A stretch of 22,138 nucleotides of DNA. Source: an uncultured Coprococcus sp. Lineage in GTDB: Bacteria; Bacillota; Clostridia; Lachnospirales; Lachnospiraceae. The stretch spans positions 1 to 22,138 of the forward strand of contig CAKQIY010000032.1 of the NCBI GenBank assembly GCA_934247115.1. Reading direction: 5' to 3'. The notes below the pieces were generated by a model. The model was not told where the DNA came from. It made no database searches and saw nothing but the letters and a program-made list of their open reading frames with translations. The position numbers were made by a program, and so were the translations under genes. Position 1 is the first letter of the stretch; each line of letters opens with the position of its first letter. This document shows, one piece after another, positions 1 to 6,461 of the stretch.

Positions 1-222
1 TCCATAGATACAAGAACTGAGATAAGGATACAGAGAGCATTTGCCAAGATGATGAAGGGCAGAACAAGCTTCGTGGTTGCACACAGACTGTCAACAATCA
101 AGGAGTCGGATGTCATCCTCGTCATGAAGGACGGACACATCATCGAACAGGGAAATCACGAGACACTGCTTGCGAAGGGCGGCTTCTACACGAATCTGTA
201 CAATTCCCAGTTTGCAAGATAA
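1..222 (+). CDS. ABC transporter ATP-binding protein, C-terminal end (partial)
   Basis: The window opens inside this gene; 73 residues and a TAA stop remain. The fragment starts just after where the Walker B glutamate should lie (SIDTRTE, the D-loop region). It then carries the H-loop/switch histidine in VAHRLST and the usual end of an exporter ATPase domain (VILVMKDGHIIEQGNHETLL). The short tail after the domain fits an ABC exporter half-transporter with its membrane domain N-terminal, but that part lies outside the window. Substrate cannot be told. A good intrinsic terminator follows about 30 bp after the stop, so this is the last gene of its transcript. Family call is firm; subfamily is inference. 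Confidence 0.9.
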   Translation, partial: SIDTRTEIRIQRAFAKMMKGRTSFVVAHRLSTIKESDVILVMKDGHIIEQGNHETLLAKGGFYTNLYNSQFAR

Positions 223-243
223 TACAGAATAAATGCATAAATA

Positions 244-275
244 TAAAAAGACTGTGCTTCGGCGCAGTTTTTTTA
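244..275 (+). terminator. Intrinsic terminator after the ABC transporter gene
   Basis: A 7-bp stem (251-257 with 262-268, one G-U pair) is closed by a UUCG tetraloop on a C-G pair, the classic very stable loop. It is preceded by an A-run (about 245-249) and followed by a T-run (268-274). Confidence 0.9.
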
Positions 276-443
276 TGATATAATGAGCATTGCGACGGTT
301 GCGCTTGCGCAAACCGTCATAATGCGAATGCCCACATGGAGCCGGTAGGCGACATGATATAATGAGCGTTGCGACGGGTGCGCTTGCGCAAACCGTCATA
401 ACGCGAATGCCCACATGGAGCCGGTAGCTGGCATGATATAATA
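275..443. repeat. Two 79-bp tandem repeats plus a short third start, each with a hairpin
   Basis: Unit 1 is 275-353, unit 2 is 354-432, and a third copy begins at 433 but is lost after about 10 bp. The two units are the same length and differ at about six positions. Each can fold into a long hairpin (287-325 and 366-404): a 5-bp outer stem, a small internal loop, and a GACGG/CCGTC-containing inner stem with a GC-rich tip. Two of the differences fall on one base pair: A289-T323 in unit 1 is G368-C402 in unit 2, so pairing is kept. A third (T299 to G378) weakens the inner stem. Each unit starts with TGATATAAT. No coding potential is apparent. The nature of the element is unknown. Confidence 0.8.
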
Positions 444-452
444 TATGAACGC

Positions 453-481
453 TTGCCAGTGGCGGGCTTTGTGTATATAAT
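453..481 (+). promoter_or_regulatory. Sigma-A-type promoter for argD operon
   Basis: TTGCCA (453-458), a 17-bp spacer, then TATAAT (476-481). Start of transcription is expected near 488. A dyad at 481-499 (TGTATGC...GTATACA, one G-T pair, 5-nt loop) overlaps the last base of the -10 box and the start site, where an operator would lie. An arginine-repressor site is possible but the match is not convincing. Confidence 0.7.
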
Positions 482-487
482 GTATGC

Positions 488-690
488 GGAACGTATACAA
501 AAATAATAAAGATATATATTAGTTTTGGTAATTACAAAACTGGTAGTTTTATATTGAGAATAAGATGTTTAGTATACCAAATCAGGGGAATACGAAACCG
601 CCGGTCCTTAGATGGCGCGTTAGCGGCATCTTAGTACCGCTGCATGTTACTCAATTACCTAAACTAGGACAAATGTCGAAGGAGAGAATG
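488..690 (+). promoter_or_regulatory. Structured leader region of argD, about 200 nt
   Basis: If transcription starts near 488, a leader of about 200 nt precedes the chosen argD start at 691. It holds two mutually exclusive small hairpins (522-527 with 535-540, or 536-541 with 545-550). It also holds a long stem-loop at 602-639, with about 15 pairs, three mismatches and a GTTA loop. The reading frame is open from an ATG at 565, so an N-terminal extension of ArgD is formally possible. However, 565 lacks a Shine-Dalgarno site, the extension is not ArgD-like, and the stem-loop fits an RNA element better. There is no terminator T-run. It does not match the T-box, preQ1 or THF riboswitch consensus as I know them. 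Confidence 0.5.
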
Positions 691-1911
691 ATGAAGGTTA
701 GTGAATCAGGTTATACAAGGGAAGAACTTTTAGAGATAGTAGATACATATCTGGCAGAACAGTCCAGAAGATGGGAATTCATAGAGGAGAAGGGTGATGG
801 AATGTATGTGTACGCTGATAACGGCGACAGATACCTTGACTTCTTCGCAGGAATAGCAGTAAGCAGTGCAGGAAATGCCAACAAGAAGGTCGCAAAGGCC
901 ATAGCTGATCAGGCTGCAAATGTAATACATGCATCCAACTATGCATATACACTTCCAATGATACTCCTTGCAAAGAAGGTGTGTGACACCATAGGCATGG
1001 AGAAGATCGTGTTCCAGAACTCGGGAACAGAGGCCAATGAGGCCATGATCAAGATGGCTAGAAAGTATGGTGTGGACAACTACGGACCGGACAGATATAA
1101 GATCGTGACAGCGAAGAACAGCTTCCATGGAAGAACGTATGGTGCACTGTCGGCAACAGGACAGCCTGATTCAGCGTGTCACAAGGGCTTTGCCCCGCTT
1201 CTTCCAGGATTCACATATGCAGAGTATAACAACCTTGAGGACTTCAAGAGCAAATGCGATGAAAACACCATAGGAATCATGGTGGAGCCTGTACAGGGCG
1301 AGGGTGGTGTATATCCTGCAGACCCTGAATTTCTTAAGGGGCTTCGTGAGTTCTGTGACGAGAAGGACATGCTGCTCATGTTCGATGAGGTTCAGACCGG
1401 ATGGGGAAGAACCGGAGACATTATGTCTTATATGACATACGGAGTAAAGCCGGACATGGTATCCATGGCGAAGGCCATAGGAGGCGGTATGCCTATAGGT
1501 GCGATGTGCACAAGTGCCAAGATAGCAGCAGCATTTACACCTGGGGCCCACGGATCAACATATGCAGCCAACCCTGTGTGCTGTGCAGCAGCACTTGCAG
1601 AGATAGATGAGATACTTGATAATAAGCTCTATGAGAATGCAAAGGAAGTGGGAGCATACTTCATGGAGGAGCTCAAGGCACTCCCTTGTGTAAAGGAGAT
1701 CAGAGGACGCGGACTTCTGATAGGGGTTGAGTTCAACAAGCCTATCGCATTTGAGGTAAAGCACAGAGCGCTTGAGAACAAGCTTCTCATAACAGCAGTA
1801 AGAGACAGCATCATAAGGCTTGCACCTCCACTTATCGTTACTAAGGAGCACTGTGACGAGGCTGTGAAGCTGCTCATCAAGTCGGTGGCAGAAGCACTGC
1901 AGGAGCAGTAA
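691..1911 (+). CDS. argD: Acetylornithine aminotransferase (class III, PLP-dependent)
   Basis: 406 residues from ATG 691, the usual length of the family. It converts N-acetylglutamate semialdehyde to N-acetylornithine in arginine synthesis, in the cytoplasm. Visible motifs are the cofactor-phosphate region NSGTEANEAMI, the NSFHGRTYGALSATGQ block, VEPVQGEGGV, the aspartate in LMFDEVQTGWGRTG, the Schiff-base lysine in SMAKAIGGGMP, and the GSTYAANPVCCAAA block. Start choice: GGAG at 681-684 sits 6 nt before 691; ATG 688 is too close, and ATG 565 would add 42 residues unlike the family. Other arginine genes are absent here; queF follows after 59 bp, so this looks like a mixed housekeeping operon. 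Other class III enzymes (4-aminobutyrate, ornithine) are less likely from length and motifs. Confidence 0.9.
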   Translation: MKVSESGYTREELLEIVDTYLAEQSRRWEFIEEKGDGMYVYADNGDRYLDFFAGIAVSSAGNANKKVAKAIADQAANVIHASNYAYTLPMILLAKKVCDTIGMEKIVFQNSGTEANEAMIKMARKYGVDNYGPDRYKIVTAKNSFHGRTYGALSATGQPDSACHKGFAPLLPGFTYAEYNNLEDFKSKCDENTIGIMVEPVQGEGGVYPADPEFLKGLREFCDEKDMLLMFDEVQTGWGRTGDIMSYMTYGVKPDMVSMAKAIGGGMPIGAMCTSAKIAAAFTPGAHGSTYAANPVCCAAALAEIDEILDNKLYENAKEVGAYFMEELKALPCVKEIRGRGLLIGVEFNKPIAFEVKHRALENKLLITAVRDSIIRLAPPLIVTKEHCDEAVKLLIKSVAEALQEQ

Positions 1912-1970
1912 TACATCGTGATCATATAGCAGAATAAGCATGAATTATAAAAGTAATACAGGAGATCATA

Positions 1971-2465
1971 ATGGGAAGAAGTAAAGAAGAGATGGAGGGA
2001 GTTACCCTCCTTGGAAATAAAGACGTAAAGTACAGCATGGACTATGCACCTGAGCTGCTTCAGACATTCGACAACAAGCATCCGGACAACGACTATTTTG
2101 TCAAGTTCAACTGTCCTGAGTTCACAAGCCTCTGTCCGATCACCGGACAGCCTGACTTCGCAACTGTGTATATATCATATGTGCCGGGGGAGAAGATGGT
2201 CGAGAGCAAGTCTCTGAAGCTGTATCTGTTCAGCTTCAGGAATCACGGAGACTTCCATGAGGACTGCGTGAACATCATCATGAAGGACCTCATCAAGCTG
2301 ATGGATCCAAAGTATATCGAGGTGTGGGGCAAGTTCACACCGAGGGGAGGAATCTCCATAGACCCATACTGTAACTACGGCAGACCGGGAACAAAGTGGG
2401 AGGAGGTTGCCTGGAACCGTCTGGCAAACCACGACCTCTACCCAGAGAAAGTAGACAATAGATAA
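1971..2465 (+). CDS. queF: NADPH-dependent 7-cyano-7-deazaguanine (preQ0) reductase
   Basis: 164 residues, matching the short single-domain (type I) QueF. It reduces the nitrile of preQ0 to the aminomethyl group of preQ1 in queuosine tRNA modification. Key residues fall at the Bacillus subtilis positions: catalytic Cys55 in SLCPITGQPDF, Asp62, the QueF motif ESKSLKLYLFSFRNH (residues 78-92) for NADPH, and Glu97 in FHED. RBS GGAG lies 6-7 nt before the ATG. No other queuosine genes lie in the window, and the 59-bp gap to argD is too short and does not look like a preQ1 riboswitch. It is probably co-transcribed with argD and folC. Confidence 0.95.
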   Translation: MGRSKEEMEGVTLLGNKDVKYSMDYAPELLQTFDNKHPDNDYFVKFNCPEFTSLCPITGQPDFATVYISYVPGEKMVESKSLKLYLFSFRNHGDFHEDCVNIIMKDLIKLMDPKYIEVWGKFTPRGGISIDPYCNYGRPGTKWEEVAWNRLANHDLYPEKVDNR

Positions 2466-2491
2466 TATAGTCTGAGATAAGGAGAATCATT

Positions 2492-3790
2492 GTGGCGGAT
2501 TACAGAGAGACTGTAGATTATATATTGGGTATTCCGCTTTTTGCGCAGAAGATTGGCAAGGAGAACCTTTCCAGTCTTTTGTGCCGTTTGGGGAACCCGG
2601 AGAAGGCCGTTCCCGCGATACATGTGGCGGGAACCAACGGCAAGGGCAGTACATGCCGTGCTCTGGCACAGATGCTCATGGATATGGGATACAGGGTTGG
2701 CCTGTTCATATCACCACATCTGGTTTCGATAAATGAGCGAATACAGGTGAACAATGTCAACATATCCGATGAGGACTTCGTGCAGTCATTTGAGGCTGTT
2801 AAAGCGCAGTTCTCGCAGCATCCGTCGTTCTTCGAGGTGATGTTTGCCATGGCAGCCGTGTATTTCAGAGAGCAGAAGTGTGATTTTGCGGTGTATGAGA
2901 CAGGAATGGGCGGAAGGCTCGATGCGACAAATGTCCTGATGCCGGAGCTTACAATCATCACCTCCGTGGGCATGGATCATATGGAGTACCTTGGCGATAC
3001 CATAGAGAAGATCGCTTATGAGAAGGCAGGAATTATCAAACCGGGGGTTCCTGTAATATATTTTCACCGCGATGAGGAATCATCAAGGGTTATAGAAGAT
3101 ACTGCCAGAGACTGTGGAGCGGCCGTTATTCCAGTCGAAAAAGCGGACTATATAATAAATCATTTGGGCAACAAAACCATTGATTTTTCAGTGCATAATC
3201 GGTATTATAGTTATTGCGATTTGGAGATACATAAGACATCGCTGTATCAGGTGGAGAATGTCAGCCTTGCAATTATGGCGTTTTTCACGCTTATGAGCTC
3301 CAGGTCTGTGCCGGGAGAACAGATAGAGCAGGTTGTCAGAAAAGCACTTCCTGAGTTCTACTGGGAAGGACGTATGGAAGAGATAGCTCCACACATATAT
3401 GTGGACGGGGCACATAATGTCGAGGCGATAAATGCATATATAGATACCATGAAGGCGCTTCATGGAGATGACCACAGGATACTGGTATTTGCGGCGGTTA
3501 AGGATAAGGAATATGATTCCATGATAAGGCTGCTGGCAGAGAATATTGAGTATGAGCATATCATAGTCACAAGCGTGGACAGCAGCAGGCGGGCGGATTC
3601 AGCCAGGCTTGCAGAGATTTTCTCAGAGGTGGCAGCAGCTCCGGTCACGGTGTGTGATGTGATAGGGGATGCCATGGATATGGCAGTTAAGCTCAGAGCG
3701 GACAGAGCAGATGTGAATATATACTGTGTGGGTTCGCTGTATCTTGTAGGTGGTGTCAAGAGATGGAGGAAAGATCATGATCAACTTTGA
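2492..3790 (+). CDS. folC: Folylpolyglutamate synthase / dihydrofolate synthase family
   Basis: 432 residues, a full-length Mur-ligase-like FolC that adds glutamate to folates using ATP. Motifs: P-loop GTNGKGST (about 47-54), SPHL (74-77), ETGMGGRLDATNV, the MDHMEYLG block after the second ATP site, EGRMEEI and VDGAHN for the C-terminal ligase domain. The start is GTG 2492, placed by AAGGAG at 2479-2484 with 7-nt spacing; no nearby in-frame ATG has a ribosome site. It follows queF by 26 bp. Its last 14 bp overlap a small downstream ORF, suggesting translational coupling. Whether it also has dihydrofolate synthase activity cannot be read from sequence. Confidence 0.93.
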   Translation: MADYRETVDYILGIPLFAQKIGKENLSSLLCRLGNPEKAVPAIHVAGTNGKGSTCRALAQMLMDMGYRVGLFISPHLVSINERIQVNNVNISDEDFVQSFEAVKAQFSQHPSFFEVMFAMAAVYFREQKCDFAVYETGMGGRLDATNVLMPELTIITSVGMDHMEYLGDTIEKIAYEKAGIIKPGVPVIYFHRDEESSRVIEDTARDCGAAVIPVEKADYIINHLGNKTIDFSVHNRYYSYCDLEIHKTSLYQVENVSLAIMAFFTLMSSRSVPGEQIEQVVRKALPEFYWEGRMEEIAPHIYVDGAHNVEAINAYIDTMKALHGDDHRILVFAAVKDKEYDSMIRLLAENIEYEHIIVTSVDSSRRADSARLAEIFSEVAAAPVTVCDVIGDAMDMAVKLRADRADVNIYCVGSLYLVGGVKRWRKDHDQL

Positions 3791-3923
3791 TGAAGAGATA
3801 AAGAGATTCAAGCCTGCGCTGGAGCTTGATCAGGCAGAGGATGCCATATATAACAACGATCTCAAGGATATAATGGATGTTATGCAGGAGATGATGAGAG
3901 TGGCAAAGGAAGCTGAGAAATAG
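3777..3923 (+). CDS. Small 48-residue acidic/helical protein, unknown function
   Basis: ATG 3777 begins 14 bp before the folC stop in another frame and runs to TAG 3921-3923, 11 bp before the next gene. A good RBS (GGAGG, 3765-3769) stands 7 nt upstream. The product starts MINFDEEIKRFKPALELDQ and ends MMRVAKEAEK. It is rich in Asp, Glu, Lys and Met, has no Cys and no membrane segment, and should be mostly alpha-helical. I do not recognise a family. The tight packing, good RBS and ordinary codon use support a real gene. It may be a small cytoplasmic partner of a neighbour (FolC or the TPR protein), which is only inference. Confidence 0.7.
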   Translation: MINFDEEIKRFKPALELDQAEDAIYNNDLKDIMDVMQEMMRVAKEAEK

Positions 3924-3934
3924 GAGACAGTGAT

Positions 3935-5533
3935 ATGGCAGACGTACTTAATTGTAAGCACTGCGGAGGTTCCATAGCGGTAACAGGCTATTGTACCAGA
4001 TGCGGTCTGAAGATGGATTATGTGAATAAGGCTCTGAATTCATCCAAGTATTATTATAATATAGGCTTGGATAAGGCGAGGGTCAGAGATATGTCAGGAG
4101 CCGAGGAGGCACTCAGGCTGGCACTCAAGTATGACAAGATGAATATAGATGCCCGGAACCTTCTGGGACTGGTGTACTACGAGACTGGAGAGATAGTGCA
4201 GGCCCTTAGTCACTGGGTGGTAAGTGTCAATTATTTCGATGGCAAGAACGTTGCAAAGAGATATATCAAGGAGATAAAATCCAACCCACACAGACTTGAA
4301 GCTGTGAACAACGTTACCAGAAAGTATAATCAGGCTCTTGTATATGCCCAGCAGGGGAGCAAGGATCTTGCGTTCATACAGCTGAGAAAGGTGCTGTCGG
4401 ACAACACCAGGTTCATCCAGGGATTACTACTGCTGGCGCTTCTGTTCATAGATGAAGGAAGATACGACAAGGCAAGAAAGGCTCTCAAGAGAGTCATAAG
4501 GATAGACAGGACCAATCCTGTGGCAGTCAGGTATTTCAACGAGATGGGACATTCCGATGAGGAGATCATGAACTTCAGGGATTATCCTCAGGAGGATTAT
4601 GATGTCGATTCACTGTTCGTGGATGACCAGAAGAAGCTGATAGCGGGCAACAGTGAGGTGGATTTCGATGGAGATCCGATACCTGTCGGAAGATACAAGG
4701 ATATCAATTTCTACAAATATTCGATAGCGTATATCATAGCGGGAGTCGTGCTCGGGCTCGCAGCCATGTGGACACTCATCATACCGCACAGAGATAAGGC
4801 GGCGGACAATTCAGAGAGGGATCTGAAGATAACCTTCAGCCAGGAGATCGCAGATAAGAATGTGACCATATCCGAGCTCCAGGCCCAGGTAGATTCACTG
4901 AATACTAAGCTGACGAATGCTGAAGCGGAGACCAAGAGCCTGCAGTCCCAGATATCAAAGTATGGGGATTATGCATCGCAGGTACTGTCTGAAGACAATA
5001 TGAACAGGGTGCAGTCGGCGATATACAAGTATGAGTCTATGGCGTATGAATCAGCCATAGATGACCTCAACATGGTGCTTCAGGATTCACCGAACAGTGA
5101 TGTGGCTCTGTACTACAAAGCCATGAGTTATCTCAAACTTTCAGACGAGAACAATGCCACTCTGGTGTTCAACCAGCTGGTGGAGAACTGTCCGAATTCC
5201 GTATACTACACATATGCGTGTGAGCACGCGGACAGCGAGGCTATCCAGGCGGGCAAGGATAAGGCTGCACAGCAGGCGGCATCCCAGACGCAGGATGGAA
5301 CCGTAAGTGATGGAACACAGTCAGATGGAACGCAGTCAGACGCAGCTCAGACGGACTCGTATGTGGGTCAGACTGATAACAGCGCAGATACAGGAACAGA
5401 TACGACAGATGGATACACCGATGGAACCGATGGAACATATGATACGCCGGATGACACATCTGATACCACTGATTCGGGTTATGCAGATGATGATACCGGG
5501 ATATATGATACAGAAGCCATCGATGGACAGTAG
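3935..5533 (+). CDS. Zinc-ribbon / TPR membrane protein with coiled coil and acidic tail
   Basis: 532 residues. In order: a zinc ribbon with Cys7, Cys10, Cys20, Cys23 (CKHC...CTRC); TPR-like helical repeats about 35-205 (for example the AEEALRLALKYDKMNIDARNLLGLVYYE region); an acidic linker; one membrane segment about 262-284; a coiled coil about 305-343; a second TPR region about 360-430; then a low-complexity tail (445-532) of Asp, Thr, Gly, Ser and Gln with GTQSD-type repeats. With no signal peptide, the zinc ribbon and first TPR block are probably cytoplasmic and the coiled coil and tail outside. RBS GGAG lies 8 nt before the ATG. It is the last gene of the argD operon. A scaffold role in the envelope is possible, but no function is assigned. 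Confidence 0.85.
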   Translation: MADVLNCKHCGGSIAVTGYCTRCGLKMDYVNKALNSSKYYYNIGLDKARVRDMSGAEEALRLALKYDKMNIDARNLLGLVYYETGEIVQALSHWVVSVNYFDGKNVAKRYIKEIKSNPHRLEAVNNVTRKYNQALVYAQQGSKDLAFIQLRKVLSDNTRFIQGLLLLALLFIDEGRYDKARKALKRVIRIDRTNPVAVRYFNEMGHSDEEIMNFRDYPQEDYDVDSLFVDDQKKLIAGNSEVDFDGDPIPVGRYKDINFYKYSIAYIIAGVVLGLAAMWTLIIPHRDKAADNSERDLKITFSQEIADKNVTISELQAQVDSLNTKLTNAEAETKSLQSQISKYGDYASQVLSEDNMNRVQSAIYKYESMAYESAIDDLNMVLQDSPNSDVALYYKAMSYLKLSDENNATLVFNQLVENCPNSVYYTYACEHADSEAIQAGKDKAAQQAASQTQDGTVSDGTQSDGTQSDAAQTDSYVGQTDNSADTGTDTTDGYTDGTDGTYDTPDDTSDTTDSGYADDDTGIYDTEAIDGQ

Positions 5534-5553
5534 GCAGCAACGGTATATATAAT
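5524..5553 (+). promoter_or_regulatory. Sigma-A-like promoter overlapping the end of the TPR gene
   Basis: TGGACA (5524-5529), 18-bp spacer, TATAAT (5548-5553). The -35 box lies in the last codons of the TPR gene. Transcription would start near 5560 and meet a strong hairpin terminator at 5589-5639 after about 80 nt. Confidence 0.5.
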
Positions 5554-5588
5554 ATGCGGCGGCTATAAGATCAAATAATGACAGACAA

Positions 5589-5639
5589 AGCACAAAGGAA
5601 GATAGAGACTGAAGATCTCATTCCTTTGTGCTTTTTTTG
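5589..5639 (+). terminator. Strong intrinsic terminator between the TPR gene and spoIIAA
   Basis: A perfect 12-bp stem (5589-5600 with 5621-5632) has a possible inner GAGA/TCTC helix in its 20-nt loop and is followed by a run of seven T (5632-5638). It ends only about 17 bp before the spoIIAA start, so spoIIA transcription must either pass through it or start inside it. Confidence 0.85.
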
Positions 5640-5656
5640 TAAAAAGGGGGTATGTC

Positions 5657-6001
5657 ATGAATATATATGAAAAAATGGGGGACACTATCATAGTGTATAT
5701 GCCCAGTGAGATTGATGATTATGCGGCCATGAGGATGACTGAGGACACAGACGTCGTGTTCGCTGATGATATGGTGAAACATGCCATATTTGATTTCAGC
5801 AGGACAACATTCATGGACAGCTCGGGGATAGGGCTGATAACCAGAAGATTCAGGCAGCTCAGGGACAGGGGAGGAAGCATAGGTGTGATACACGTCAGTG
5901 GAAGAATGGATAAGCTTCTTCTCATGTCTGGAATATACAGGATTGCAGCAAGACTTGACAGCGGGCAGCCGGAGCCTGCCGGTGAGGTGTCGGGACAATA
6001 A
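5657..6001 (+). CDS. spoIIAA: Anti-sigma-F factor antagonist SpoIIAA
   Basis: 114 residues, close to the 117 of Bacillus subtilis; a STAS-domain protein. Unphosphorylated SpoIIAA binds SpoIIAB and frees sigma-F in the forespore. SpoIIAB kinase phosphorylates it and the SpoIIE phosphatase reverses this (spoIIE is not in the window). The phosphorylation loop is seen as FMDSSGIGLITRR; by alignment the target is the first Ser, Ser55. The RBS is a G-run (5646-5650), less typical than its neighbours. First gene of a tight spoIIAA-spoIIAB-sigF operon. I could not find a clear sigma-H promoter in the short gap upstream. Confidence 0.95.
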   Translation: MNIYEKMGDTIIVYMPSEIDDYAAMRMTEDTDVVFADDMVKHAIFDFSRTTFMDSSGIGLITRRFRQLRDRGGSIGVIHVSGRMDKLLLMSGIYRIAARLDSGQPEPAGEVSGQ

Positions 6002-6017
6002 TAACAAGGAGAGAATG

Positions 6018-6461
6018 ATGATTATGGACAAGAACAGATTGATCATGGAATTTGGCTGTGATGCCAGGAATGAAGCTGTGGCAAGGGTGGTGGTTGCTGC
6101 GATGATGACCAGGACCAATCCCACTCTGAGTGAGGTGGAGGATGTAAAGACCGCGGTGTCCGAGGCTGTCACCAATTCAATAATACATGGCTATGGCGCT
6201 GATGGGGGGAGTATAGTACTGGAATCATACATAGAAGACAGAACTATATACATAACAGTCACAGATCACGGCTGTGGCATAGAGAACATAGAGAAGGCCA
6301 TGGAGCCCATGTACACAACTGTGACGGATGGGAGCCGTTCAGGAATGGGATTTTCATTTATGGAGGCTTTCATGGATGAACTTGATGTGGAGTCAGTAAA
6401 GGGGGAGGGAACCACAGTCAGGATGAAAAAGATCATAGGGAATAGTCAGGAGATGTATTGA
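6018..6461 (+). CDS. spoIIAB: Anti-sigma-F factor / serine kinase SpoIIAB
   Basis: 147 residues from ATG 6018, matching the 146 of Bacillus subtilis. A GHKL-type ATPase that binds sigma-F and phosphorylates SpoIIAA. Motifs: N-box SEAVTNSIIHGY (Glu49, Asn53), G1 box DHGCGIE (83-89) and glycine-rich ATP lid SGMGFSF (108-114). An open frame extends upstream into spoIIAA, but AAGGAG at 6006-6011 places the start at 6018 (6-nt spacing); ATG 6015 is too close and 6024 somewhat far. The stop TGA shares its A with the sigF start (TGATG), typical of coupled translation that keeps anti-sigma and sigma in balance. Confidence 0.96.
   Translation: MIMDKNRLIMEFGCDARNEAVARVVVAAMMTRTNPTLSEVEDVKTAVSEAVTNSIIHGYGADGGSIVLESYIEDRTIYITVTDHGCGIENIEKAMEPMYTTVTDGSRSGMGFSFMEAFMDELDVESVKGEGTTVRMKKIIGNSQEMY

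Noticed and set aside
275..443. CRISPR array
   Set aside because: Units are 79 bp, directly adjoining, with no unique spacers and no cas genes.
600..670. T-box or preQ1 riboswitch before argD/queF
   Set aside because: GTACCGC recalls the T-box but the UGGN bulge sequence is missing; no preQ1 class consensus is present.
565..690. N-terminal extension of ArgD from ATG 565
   Set aside because: No RBS at 565, the extension is unlike ArgD, and it crosses a strong stem-loop; AAGGAG and ATG 691 give the normal length.
5898..6017. Long form of SpoIIAB starting inside spoIIAA
   Set aside because: The family start and AAGGAG at 6006-6011 place it at 6018.
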